NCBI GenBank assembly: GCA_003427395.1
Contig: BFEA01001212.1
Coordinates: forward strand, 65,742-85,938
DNA from: Chara braunii
Lineage: Eukaryota; Streptophyta; Charophyceae; Charales; Characeae
Direction of reading: 5' to 3'
Length of the DNA stretch: 20,197 nucleotides
Part shown: piece after piece, positions 1 to 9,175 of the stretch
Position numbering within the stretch: position 1 is the first letter of the stretch
Layout: every line of letters begins with the position of its first letter
Translations under genes and position numbers: made by a program
The notes under the pieces: model-generated
What the model saw: only the letters and a program-made list of their open reading frames with translations
What the model was told of the DNA's origin: nothing
Databases searched by the model: none

Positions 1-117
1 AAAACCAACACCAAAAAAAAAAAAAAAAAAATGTTGGCGGTTGGCGAGCGGGTCGTTTGTGGGCTGGCCTTCGACCGTGGGCGGGGCCGTTTGAGGCCAA
101 CGGGTACCTTTTCCTGC

Positions 118-245
118 GAACGGCCCCGATTGCAGGCCGATGACAACCACGGACGGCCTAGATCTGAGCGCGATGAGAAAAGTTTCTCATCGCGCTGAGA
201 TCTAGGCCGTCCGTGGTTGTCATCGGCCTGCAATCTGGGCCGTTC
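118..245. repeat. Near-perfect long hairpin (inverted repeat)
   Basis: Bases 121-180 are the reverse complement of 183-242 at 58 of 60 positions, with a loop of only 2 bases (181-182). Three more pairs extend it to 118-245, and a weaker match with one indel reaches about 252. The mismatches are near the loop (C against G) and near the base. The arms are GC-rich and contain CGGACGGCCTAGATCT. It could be a foldback MITE, a small-RNA precursor, or a foldback artefact of library preparation or assembly. I see no clear target-site duplication. The rest of 1-260 is GC-rich and holds nothing I recognise apart from an A-tract at 13-31. Confidence 0.9.
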
Positions 246-319
246 CGTAGGAGTTTCTATATTTGCATCAAACTAGCTCATCACGGCAGCTAATGCAAAC
301 ATTCTACGGCCGTGCAATG

Positions 320-376
<57 letters not shown>

Positions 377-377
377 G

Positions 378-458
<81 letters not shown>
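320..458. repeat. Compound (CT)n-(CT)n-(CA)n microsatellite
   Basis: CT repeats run at about 320-372 and again at about 379-438, separated by AAATGCC, then switch to CA repeats at 439-458. The junction AATGCC precedes both CT tracts, so the CT block was probably duplicated as a unit. Open frames across it encode only Ser-Leu or Arg-Glu dipeptides and are not genes. Confidence 0.97.
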
Positions 459-670
459 CCAATATATCTAGTTCTCATGGTATCCACTCTCTCTCTCTCA
501 CCCGCGCGCGCCCGCGAAAACTTGGCATTGGCAACTCCTATGGGCTCAACCCACAATGGTCTTGAGCGAGATCCAATAGAATAGCCGACAATTAGGACGG
601 GGAGGGGTCGAGAGGGGGGGAATAAAGAAAGGAGAGCTCACAATGCTTAGGATGGGGCCTGGGGTGGTGA

Positions 671-698
671 GGGAGGGGGGAGGGGGGAGGGGGGAGGG
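671..698 (+). other. G-quadruplex-forming motif
   Basis: Runs of 3, 6, 6, 6 and 3 guanines are separated by single adenines, which fits the canonical four-tract G-quadruplex pattern with very short loops. More G-runs follow at 711-725 and 770-780. Formation in vivo is inference. Confidence 0.8.
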
Positions 699-1042
699 AA
701 AACAAAGGGGTGAAGGTGGGGGGGGAAGGTTGAATATCGGAGGAGAATGTCTATAGATGGGAGGAGAAGGTGGGGTGGGGGTCGCAATGTGCACACGTGG
801 CAACGGAGGAAGATCACAAGGGGGCGAGGAGAAGCAAAAGAAGGAGAATGGGGAGGAGAGGGCATTGCGGACGCACCCTTCAGGATGTACCCTTTTTTAG
901 TTACTCTTCTCTGTATCGTTCCAATTTTCCTGGATGTTCCCAAGGCCTAACTTTTTTTCCCGTGACTTCTTATCTATTCTTTCAGGTCTCTGAGAAGGAT
1001 CAACCCATAACAGTTTTTTTTGTCCTTTTTTTTTTTTTCAGC

Positions 1043-1127
1043 CCACAATAGTCTTGATTGGGATCCGAACGAATAGCATGCAATCAGGGAGTTCGGAAGG
1101 TCGGGATCCCAATCAAGACTATTGTGG
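1043..1127. repeat. Perfect 24-bp inverted repeat with inner stem
   Basis: Bases 1043-1066 (starting CCACAATAGTC) are the exact reverse complement of 1104-1127. Inside the 37-base spacer, CCGAAC at 1065-1070 can pair with GTTCGG at 1091-1096. The left arm coincides with the second copy of the local repeat, so the right arm is an inverted copy of the same sequence. Confidence 0.9.
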
Positions 1128-1199
1128 ACGCCCAGCGTAGTCTTGATTGGGATGGGGAGAGAGGGATGGGATAAGTGGGGAGGAGGGGGATATCGGGAA

Positions 1200-3278
1200 A
1201 GGAAGCTCATAAATTCTGAAAGCAAAGTCATATGCATCTTGAATCCGAACCGCGCAGCATTCCAAACTCATTGCAACAAATGTCAATAGCTTGTAATCGA
1301 GTGGTTCACTGAATGTCACGGTCATGTACATATCCTCATCAGTAATATCAACCAACTTTTCAATGGTTCGCATGCGCTCGATGAAAAAATTATGGAACTG
1401 AACACACGACATGAGATTCTCTGGATTCCGCCCCTGAAGTGCATGGTATAAACATTGTCATAGACTATATGGTTCACTTGCAGGGGCATCTGGCGGAATG
1501 AAGTACTCAGGAGGAACCAGCATCCCAAGATTCAGTGGGGATGGTGCGTTATCAAACTCCTCAACATACTTCTCATTTCAGTTCTCTAGGTTCAAGGTGG
1601 GATCGAACAATGCTTTCAAAGGAGGGTGAAGAACATTCATGTCAAACTCTGACTTGGGCACAAGTCCACGCATGTGAAAGGCATTTTTTATCTCAATAGT
1701 TTGAGGAGTCTTAGTCTTGACCCATTCTGCAACCCAATTAGGCTGCGTGACCATCGCGTAAGATGGACACTTACAGTTGCGTGCCTTAGTTTGCATGCTT
1801 ATGTCATGGAGTGCCTTGTCAATGTAGGCATCATACTTGTTGTTGTAGTATTGTTGAAACCCACGATTGATAGCGACATCGAAAAACTGCAAAATGAATG
1901 TCAATTTGGGAGGAACAATGAGGATGTGCATATTTATTGCCTTCAACCGCTGATTTTCTACCAACTTCATATGTCGGTCATAGCTATCAATCATGAGAAG
2001 AACATATTCACGATAAAAAATGGTCTCAAGGCGGGAGACAATAGTTCTGTTAAAGTAGTTTATAAATATTTCTTTACTGCACATCCCAGTCATGTTGACA
2101 TTCACCAAAACATCAGAATCCACGTTTATTCTTCAAATTTGAGAATATGACATGAGGCATTAATATCTGGTCAGCCAACGAGATTGTGAATGTTGTTGTG
2201 AAGCATTCAACAAAAAATTCCCATGAGAAATGAAAGTTGAAAAAACATTCCATAAAAAAAAAATCCTTCATATTTACAAATTATCATCCCAATGTTTGTC
2301 CAATTTTAAAATTTTCAATTTAATTTGATAAGTTCTCATTTAAATATGAGATTTCCCTTCCAACTACATCTATTTGTTCAAGATGGAATGAAAGTCTGGA
2401 CGAGTTTATGAAATGTTTTAATTAGACTTTTATTATATTACAACAAATATCGACTAATTTAGATTGGATTAACCTATTTATGATTGGAAATCCTTACTTA
2501 AAATGGCAGTCCAATTAAAATATTTCATGAACTCATCCAGACTTTCATTCCATCTCTGGCATGTAGTTCAAATAAGAAGGGATACCCCATTCTTAGAAGG
2601 AAAGTTTTTAAGTAAGACGAAAAATTTCAAAATTGGAATTACATTTTTTAAAATGGAATGAAAATTTGGAATTTAGAATGTAATTTTACTATAGAATGAT
2701 TATTTAATTCTAGGAATTTTTTCTGTTGTTGTGAGGAGTTCCTCCATTTCTCAACAACACCTCACGACTTCCTCTCTTTGTAAGTGTTGATGATGATTCT
2801 ATATTAAAGTCCAAGGTACTTAACCCATGTTGAAGACATTTTTTAAATAAAATTTGTGATTTTCAATGATCGTTTGACATTTGTGCATAAAAACACGACA
2901 AGTGTCATCAACACCCTCCGACAATATCCGTGAAGTTGTTTGGCGGTGTGAAACAAAATCCTTACAAACCTTCAATCGTGTAAGTCAACTAGTTGATGCA
3001 AGGAATCGTGTTTGACCAACATCACCTTCATTGTTCATATGCCCCCCAACACCGTCCTCCTCATTTGTTGCTTTTCTTTTCTCATTGTACAATAGTTTTG
3101 CTCTAGCTTCAATGTATCGATCGTGGACACGCAAACTTTTTTGTTTTTTTTCCAGCACTCATTCCTCAAAGACTTTTTTCAAATCCTCAAATTATGTCTT
3201 TCTCCCTCCCCTTCGAAGCCGACATTGAGTTCTGGCAGTTGTCATGAGATCATTTAGGGCAACCTTCATTCTCGTCAT
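1200..3278 (-). pseudogene. Pogo/Tigger-type DDE transposase pseudogene
   Basis: A decayed transposase reads leftward from a plausible ATG at 3276-3278. Codons 30-60 resemble the second CENP-B-type helix-turn-helix (FEDLKKVFEE, stop, VLEKK, RVHDRYIEARA). FLASTS, stop, LTR follows at codons 92-101, and NMG plus stop at 2820-2831 replaces the first catalytic Asp of the usual NMD motif. After an insertion, TFTISLADQILMPHVIF resumes near 2200. A frameshift at about 2120 leads to an open frame holding the second Asp in LLMIDSYDRH (1986-1988) and the third in FFDVAINRGF (1878-1880). The frame then stays open to about 1200 apart from TGA at 1578-1580 and 1458-1460. Further in-frame stops are at 3192-3194, 3159-3161 and 2985-2987. 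In pogo, Tigger and Jerky-like families these enzymes cut and paste DNA at TA sites. Sequence at 3180-3462 is also coding-like in another frame (with RFLHQYEVGHCSFIYEG) and may be a shifted N-terminal part. It cannot make an active enzyme. Confidence 0.85.
2202..2723. mobile_element. Foldback (MITE-like) element nested in the transposase pseudogene
   Basis: Bases 2381-2427 are the reverse complement of 2509-2555 at 43 of 47 positions, and all four differences are transitions. The inverted match continues outward with gaps, pairing TCCAATTTTAAAATTTTC near 2299-2316 with its counterpart near 2625-2640, and AAAAAATTCC near the ends. The 11-mer TGTTGTTGTGA occurs at 2191-2201 and 2724-2734, directly flanking the structure, which suggests a target-site duplication. 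It is AT-rich and non-coding. It splits the transposase between the reading-frame remnants TLTKRGSREVLLRNGG and TFTISLADQ, so it probably inserted into the older element. The exact ends and the superfamily are uncertain. Confidence 0.7.
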
Positions 3279-3469
3279 TTTTTCAATCTAGCCTCTTAGA
3301 GTCCTTATGGTTATTCTATGCCTCAATGACAAAGCTCTCAATCCATGCCTTGTTGAACCCTTCATATATGAATGAACAATGTCCAACTTCGTATTGATGG
3401 AGAAACCTTTCCGACTGTTGGCAGCAGTCCACAGACGAGAAGTCATCCCTTGTGGCAATAACTATGAAT

Positions 3470-3900
3470 AAACAATAAAAACAATGATTTATTTTAGTTG
3501 TTATTCGCTTTGTTTTCTATTATTTGTCACTTCAAGATAATTTATTCAGAAAAAAAAAAAAAAAAAAATTCAGTAGTTGATTCAATAAGGAGCATAATAT
3601 TTGTCTCACGATTGAGCACAGAGCCCTTCAAACCCTAAGCACAAGACCCATTTCCACTTTATAAGCCTTGAGAATAATATTTTTTTCTCAACCTAGAGTA
3701 ATAAGCTCTGTTTTGAAGCTTGAGCGTTGGACTATTTCTCAGTCTTTAGCCCCCTGACTCTCAACCTTGAGGACTGGGCTTCATCTCAGCCATGAGCACT
3801 TGGCTCGGTTTGTGATGTATCTGCCTTGGACACTGAGCCCAAAAAGAGAACGTACTGATTCTTCAGGGGAAAAAAAAAAAAAAACAGCGAGCACTACAAG
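3470..3900. other. Unrecognised non-coding stretch with an A-tract
   Basis: AT-rich sequence with an A-tract at 3550-3567, then CT-rich sequence to 3890 with several GAGCCC/CTGAGC-like words. A second A-tract is at 3870-3884. No convincing coding region or RNA gene is visible. The A-tracts could be retroposon tails, but no matching body is recognised. Confidence 0.5.
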
Positions 3901-3935
3901 TGAGTGTGTGTGTGTGTGTGTGCATGTGTGTGTGT

Positions 3936-3978
<43 letters not shown>

Positions 3979-3981
3979 NNN

Positions 3982-4040
<59 letters not shown>
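3901..4040. repeat. Compound (TG)n-NNN-(GA)n microsatellite with assembly gap
   Basis: An imperfect TG repeat at 3901-3978 meets three Ns at 3979-3981 and continues as a GA repeat at 3982-4040. The Ns show that the assembler could not resolve the junction, so the true length is unknown. Confidence 0.97.
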
Positions 4041-4042
<2 letters not shown>

Positions 4043-4091
4043 TGTGCACACTCTCTTTGTTGCTGCTACTGTAACCACCAGGGTAAACAAC

Positions 4092-4174
4092 GAGAGAGAT
4101 CGTATAGTTGCCTGGTGTTGGGAGGGTCATGTGGTGGAAGAGGGAGATAGGCACGGATATGGACAAAGAAGAGA

Positions 4175-4233
<59 letters not shown>

Positions 4234-4305
4234 GAGAGAAAAAATCCACACGGTAAGCTGTGAGAGAGATTGTATACCAAGTTGGTGCTTTGAGGGCCCT
4301 GGCGG
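4092..4305. repeat. Diverged direct repeat pair flanking a (CA)n microsatellite
   Basis: Bases 4092-4134 and 4262-4305 both begin GAGAGAGAT and share TTGGTG-like, GAGGG and GG-rich segments in the same order. Between them lies a CA repeat at about 4175-4223. The pattern suggests duplication of a unit that includes a microsatellite. The match is moderate. Confidence 0.5.
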
Positions 4306-4439
4306 ACTCTTTTTTCTTATATCTGCATGAGATGAGGCAAAGTAAGGCTTGTTCCAAGTGAGCACACCATTTTGTATCACACAGAAGATGGCACAAACCA
4401 TCTACCAATATGGGAAGAAGTAACCCCGCCCCCCGCCAA

Positions 4440-4468
4440 CCTCTCTCTCTATTTCTTTCTTTCTTTCT

Positions 4469-4502
<34 letters not shown>
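4440..4502. repeat. CT-rich and (TG)n microsatellite
   Basis: Short CT and TTTC runs at 4441-4467 pass into a TG repeat at about 4468-4502. Confidence 0.9.
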
Positions 4503-4589
4503 TTCTACCTGCATATCTCCCCAATGCATCCCCTCCTATTGCCCCGTGTGCCGCACTATGTACACAATCACTTCCTGCAAATGTTCTAA

Positions 4590-4990
4590 AAAAAATGTAA
4601 CAACAATTCATGCATGCAGACATCTCCCGAAAGACTGAATGTCGTGATTATACATCTATGTGCATAGAAGACCGCTTGTGCACCCTCCAACTGATAAAAA
4701 AAAAGAGGCGTCGCTCCACCGATGACCGTGTATGGTATCCGGACAGTTTTGCCTCCCTCAGAGTCAACACAATACACGCTCATCATGACTATATCTGGCA
4801 GGAAGTCTACTCCTTATACATCGCGATGAGGGTGGGTACCTTGTATTAGGGGAAAGAGGCATATATATATATATATATATATTTCTCCTTTCATTTTACG
4901 ATAGATGTGCTCACATATACCTGAGCAAAGAAAAACGTAATGATGTTAATTTCCTCGAATAAAAATGCTCCATGTAAAAAAAAAAAAAAG
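4590..4990. other. Unrecognised stretch with an (AT)11 microsatellite
   Basis: Bases 4590-4850 stay open in both orientations for 65-80 codons, but neither product is recognisable and the opposite-strand frames argue for chance. An AT dinucleotide repeat occupies 4861-4882. An A-tract at 4976-4989 sits just before the first recognisable LINE sequence. Confidence 0.5.
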
Positions 4991-5019
4991 CCCCTCCTCA
5001 TCAAAGATGTGCTCGTCAT

Positions 5020-6753
5020 TACACAAAAGCCTACTTTTGCGATATCTTGACCTCTAGACGTAGACCTAATGAATTGGAAGTATGACAAACTCATATTATC
5101 GATCTATGGGAAGTCGTTGATGCTCGCATCCCTCACGTCGGTCGGCTGGATCTGGACAAACCACTAACCACGGAGGAGGTCAAAGCAGTGTTGAAGGTGA
5201 TGGCTAAAGGCAAGATTCCGGGTAAATGTAAGTGGAGTTGTTTGAGTTGTTTTGGCACGAGTTCATGTATTGGATATTTGTAATAACGTATTAACTGGTG
5301 GTAAGCTTCAACCAATATGTGTTATTGTTTGATCACTTTGTCGTACCGAAAAGACGACAGGGATGAAATAAGAAACTGGAGGTCAATATCGAGACTGAAT
5401 GTATCATATAATATTATAGCTAAATCACTGGCTAGACGACTGGCTATATACTTATCTTAGAGAATAGGACAAGGGTGCTTTCCTGCAAGGACACTCAATT
5501 TTTTAGAATATCGTGTTGGAGTTGGATCCATTTACCAAGACTTTGCTAGATCCTGGGCAACCTCCATAATGTGGAGGCGAAAGCAGCAAAGCTAATCGCT
5601 GCTATTCCCCCGATGTGGAGACATCTCATGACTCCGGGAACGGTGGACCCCCCAGGCACCTGCTATATTACTAAGCTTCCAGCAGAACCATCGTCCTTTT
5701 GGAAATTACTCGCCTACGCAGAGGATGGAGAGAGAAGATTCCAGATATGGCAACAAATCCCGTACTCTAAAAATATCTAAAAGGTAGAGACCGCTGATGA
5801 AGAAGAATACGAGGATCAATAGAAAATGAAAGAGCCAACTACTAGTTATCCCCCAATTGGTCTACCAATAAGCTAGATAAGGGTCTGCGAGGTTTGGCCG
5901 GATGAAGACACGTATAAGGGCATCGCTCACACCGACAAGCCGCTAGCAGAATGCAAAATGGGTGCAGAAGCATGTGTTTGGTGAGGTTGAAGTCAAAAGA
6001 GGGAAATGTTACCGTTGACAGAGATGAAGCAGACACCGTAGTTGCTGCTCCCAAAAAAATGCCCCATGATTTTGGTTGCAGAACGATGGGATGGCCACAT
6101 TGAAGGGACCAAGGAACTAGTGTTGACACCGATGAGGAAATTGTGGGCCCAACTGAACATTCTACCCTCTCAAAGACATACAACCATACTTTGGCTACTG
6201 TCTTTGTTGGTCACTCCTTCGGCGGTTTGGTTAGTAGGAAGAGGGATGGACATCCACATAGGTTGTAGGAGATGCACTTGGTCGTTCGAATCAATGGCCC
6301 AATTGTGGTGCGATTGTCCTGCCTCTAGGCGCATCTGGGAATGGTGGCAGTGCAGTGAATTTTTTTTGCAAACTGGGAATGGGAGTGGAACATAACTGAG
6401 GTCCTCCTGAGACTCCTCCACACATTTGTACAACCTTCATAGGGTTGCGGGTATGTGGCCCAAGCATGCAGAGCGATAATCTGTTCCGTTATCTGGGACT
6501 ACGAGAACAAAGCTTGCTTTCAAGGTAAGGGTACGTCCGACCTGGAGATCAAATCCCTGGTTAGATTAAGACTAAGGCAGTACATCAAAGCCGATTGGGA
6601 CAGAAAAAAAAAAAAAAAAAAAAACAGCAAAACTTGACAATGGGAAAAAGTTTTAAATCGTTCATTAGAACCTTGGCTTGGAGCAACCCCTCTAGCTGGT
6701 TTGTTAAAGTCTCTGAACAAGGCAAGTTGGAATTTTGCTCATGGTTGAAGTGA
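5020..6753 (+). pseudogene. LINE (non-LTR retrotransposon) ORF2 relic lacking the RT core
   Basis: Fragments of a plant-type LINE ORF2 lie in order but in shifting frames. At 5101-5230 is DLWEVVDARI, then LDKPLTTEEVKAVLKVMAKG, the usual lead-in to reverse transcriptase. ELFWHEFMYWIFV follows at 5241-5279. At 5353-5457 is RNWRSISRLNVSYNIIAKSL, the conserved first palm block. FLQGHSIF, stop, NIVLELDPF (about 5480-5530) matches the next block. The text then jumps to the C-terminal part (NVEAKAAKLIAAIPP at about 5561, PAEPSSFWKLLAYAED), so the catalytic YADD region is deleted. A zinc-knuckle-like segment, GCRRCTWSFESMAQLWCDCP, is at 6262-6321, followed by WEWW, then VIWDYENKACFQGK and RLRLRQYIKADWDRK (to 6606). 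The tail SNPSSWFVKVSEQG ends at TGA 6751-6753. A 22-base A-tract at 6603-6624 lies within the coding part. It is inactive. Family position is inferred from motifs only. Confidence 0.85.
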
Positions 6754-7238
6754 GAGAGTTGTAGTTCCTGTTGAGGTCGGTGTAAGTTTTGTTGTTTTTG
6801 TGTAACTTTGAGCTTAGGGGTCCTTCCTGTCCCTCTTCTAATTGGTTTGCTGGTAGTGGGAAGGGGTTTACATCGTCTTATTATTTTTTCTTGACTTGCT
6901 ATTGTTGGGTGTATTTGTCATAGGAGTCTGAGTTTCTTCTCCTCTATTTGATTGGTGGCTTTGGGAAAAAGGTTTGACACGGTCCTGATTAGCACAGTTG
7001 GGCTTACCAGGACACTCGGTTCTTATTCAACCAAAGTAGGCAGGCAGATAAAGGCAAAATGACTCAGGGTGAGTTTGGTAGGAGTGTCAAAGGGGTTGGT
7101 CGCCCAACTGGTTGAAGTGTGGACCTGCAATGAGGACTTGGATTGGTTAGTTGGAAATAGGATACCTGGAAGATGAAAGGGTTCATATTGCATGTTGACA
7201 GCAGTTCAATAGGTAGCAGTAAGCTGGTTTAGATTGGT
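6754..7238 (+). other. Probable LINE 3' untranslated region and unrecognised sequence
   Basis: T/G-rich sequence directly follows the last recognisable LINE stop codon, so at least its first part is probably the LINE 3' UTR. I see no clear poly(A) tail or simple-repeat end, so the element boundary is unknown. No other gene is visible. Confidence 0.45.
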
Positions 7239-7240
7239 AA

Positions 7241-7642
7241 AGAGGCTTGCCACACGGGCTATCGAAAACCGGGTTTTCGACGATTTTGCATCACCACACA
7301 GACTTTCAAAGAATTGCAGCTAGAAAAAAATTCAACAGGTGTCAGAATGGTACGCTCGACAGCCACCCTCCCCCATTTGTTTCTTCCCGCCTGCAGGATA
7401 CGAAAATTCGAAAGTGCCCCACCTGCCTTTCAAGAATTATGTTTGAATTTGCATTGTTAGGGATTGTTTCGTGATGGTTATGTCCTGTGGAAAGGCGGAG
7501 TCCATTTGGTCATGACCAAAAACCTTGCCCCTCGAGAGCCTGTGTGGCGAAGAGCGGGTAAACTGTCGACCGCCGACTTTAAATTTTTTTATGACAGCCG
7601 TCGAAACTCGAAGAGTTTTGACAATCTGTGTGGCAAGCCTCT
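7241..7642. mobile_element. Non-autonomous DNA transposon with TIRs and TA target site
   Basis: The left end AGAGGCTTGCCACAC at 7241-7255 is exactly repeated, inverted, at 7628-7642. The inverted match continues inward to about 50 bp with substitutions (TCGAAAAC and GTTTTCGACG against their counterparts). The dinucleotide TA flanks both sides (7239-7240 and 7643-7644), the target-site duplication of Tc1/mariner and pogo-type elements. The 402-bp interior has no transposase; open frames of 70-87 codons on both strands look incidental. The TIRs also match a few bases beyond the TA, so the end could be slightly further out. Confidence 0.75.
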
Positions 7643-7746
7643 TAACCAAAGTTGGACATGTTACGGTGTTGTGTTAATTCAAGGTTGTTTGCTGAGGATT
7701 CCCGACCTTAGAGTTTTCATGCTTTGAAGAAAGGATTCTCTACTGC

Positions 7747-7928
7747 CCTCCCCCCCCCCCCCCCGAAAAAAAAAATAAAAAAAAATGTGCTTGTCCCCCT
7801 TTTGTCGTTTACAGACGGACTAAAGAAAGAGAGTAGAAAACCAACCCCCAAATTCACATCCACGTCCACAGAGGCAGCAAGTCGTGTGTGTGGGGGTGTG
7901 GGTTCCAGGTGCAAAGAGAGAGGGAGGA

Positions 7929-7966
<38 letters not shown>
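7747..7966. repeat. C-tract and A-tracts
   Basis: A run of about 18 cytosines lies at 7747-7764, A-rich sequence at 7766-7785, and a run of about 29 adenines at 7934-7962. The C-tract on the other strand is a long G-run. The long A-tract could be a retroposon tail, but the sequence before it is not recognised. Confidence 0.8.
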
Positions 7967-7967
<1 letters not shown>

Positions 7968-8010
7968 GAGTTGTCGAAGAAACATATGTTTCATTGGATG
8001 CATATACATT

Positions 8011-8131
8011 GGGCATTGCTCCACTACACTCCATATGCAAAAAAATAAAAGTTATGGTAATGTATCTTTCCATGTTCTTGCGGAAGATTCACTCCCAGTT
8101 TGCACATTTTGAGAGTAGTGGAGCGAGGCCC
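8011..8131 (-). mobile_element. Foldback family element, copy 1
   Basis: The 121-bp element starts GGGCATTGCTCCACTACACT and ends with the inverted counterpart AGTAGTGGAGCGAGGCCC. Between the TIRs it holds, in reverse orientation, the family core GAATCTTCCGC, AGAACATGGAAAGATAC. ATT occurs immediately outside both ends (8008-8010 and 8132-8134), a possible 3-bp target duplication. It is non-coding. Confidence 0.75.
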
Positions 8132-8200
8132 ATTATATCCCGGACAAGTGATAGAAAGAAAAAAAAAAGGATAACGAGTGTCAACCCACGACACCCTATA

Positions 8201-8314
8201 TATGCGAAATGAGAATGAATCGTGTGCTAGAACATGAAAAGATATATGGGTATTTCGTTGTTTTTTTTTTTTTTTTTTTTTTACCAAAATAACCATTCTT
8301 CTAATACCCATATT
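8201..8314 (+). mobile_element. Foldback family, partial copy 2 with a separate short inverted repeat
   Basis: Bases 8201-8243 match the family core: GCGAAATGAGAATGAATC, then GTGCTAGAACATG, then AAAAGATA. The match ends at ATATGGGTATT (8244-8254), which is inverted at 8304-8314 across a T-tract (8261-8281). The usual right TIR is absent, so this is a truncated or rearranged copy. Confidence 0.55.
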
Positions 8315-8940
8315 TAGCACGGTGACGTGCTGCTGGGCGAGGCACTCCCGACCGGGGCCATCTCCAACCGCAACCTATGAAGCACTTAAGAAAGAAAAGT
8401 CTGACAAATTACAGAAAATAATGATTCAAAACCTGGTCCTACCGCCATTCACTCTAGCAATCCTACAAACAAGGTCTGTAGTTGAAATCCCAACTCCCCC
8501 ATAACAAATGTAACAAGAATCTATTCCTATCCTATTGTATCATACAATTAGACAAAAGTAACTCAAAAACACCACAAAAAAACTTTACAGAAAAAAGGCA
8601 GAAAAAACAACCTTGAAGTTTGTCCTGCAGGGGAATCCAACGTAAAAACATTTGGAAAAACTCCCCATCTGCAGCCAAACCATTTCAAGACTTTGGTTGT
8701 GCAACCCTTCTTTTATACTTTATAGTACTCTCAGTCTGCCAAGACAACTTGCTTTATGGCGCACTTGATTGTTGCTCTCACCATCGGGGGTTCGTCTTTT
8801 CGACATGTACTGACCTGTGGAGGCGCAAATAAACTGGAAAATCAAGAAAGTTGAACTTACTTGTTACCTGTAGCTCGCATGCGCAAGGATGACATGCACA
8901 AATCAAGAAATAACCCTCCGCCCCTTCCCCTCCCCCCCCC
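8315..8940. other. Unrecognised non-repetitive stretch
   Basis: Mixed-composition sequence without a convincing open frame on either strand. On the minus strand CTATAAAG and TATAAAAG near 8712-8730 resemble TATA boxes, but no gene follows. I see no RNA gene. Confidence 0.4.
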
Positions 8941-8943
8941 CGG

Positions 8944-9107
8944 CTCTCTCTCTCTCTCTCTCTCCCTCTCTCTCTCTCTCTTTCCCCCTGTGTGTGTGTG
9001 TGTGTGCCCCCTTTTCTCTGTTGTGGGTAAGAAACTGCCCGCTGCAACTCTCTCTCTCTCTGAAACTGCCCGCTGCAACTCTCTCTCTCTCTGAAACTGC
9101 CCGCTGC

Positions 9108-9165
<58 letters not shown>
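8944..9165. repeat. CT/TG microsatellites with a 31-bp tandem repeat
   Basis: CT repeats run at 8944-8980 and TG at 8989-9006. GAAACTGCCCGCTGCAACTC plus CT repeats then occurs three times, starting at 9031, 9062 and 9093 (period 31). The last copy runs into an uninterrupted CT tract to about 9164. The three copies are almost identical. Confidence 0.95.
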
Positions 9166-9167
<2 letters not shown>

Positions 9168-9175
9168 CGTGACCT

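Larger units (their letters stand above)
545..1160. repeat. Three partial copies of a repeat around a G-rich purine tract
   Basis: Bases 545-612 and 1036-1105 are diverged direct copies that share CCCACAAT, GTCTTGA, GATCC, GAATAGC and AGGTCG in the same order. A third, shorter copy beginning TAGTCTTGATTGGGAT lies at 1139-1160. Between the first two copies is a G/A-rich stretch (600-860) followed by T-rich sequence (890-1040). I see no coding region here. The family is unrecognised; it may be a non-autonomous element or a local duplication. Confidence 0.7.

Noticed and set aside
263-584. Plus- and minus-strand frames of Ser-Leu and Arg-Glu repeats
   Set aside because: They are translations of CT/GA microsatellites with no coding signal outside the repeats.
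3767-4401. Several long frames on both strands across the TG/GA repeats
   Set aside because: They pass through dinucleotide repeats and Ns, and the flanks show no recognisable protein.
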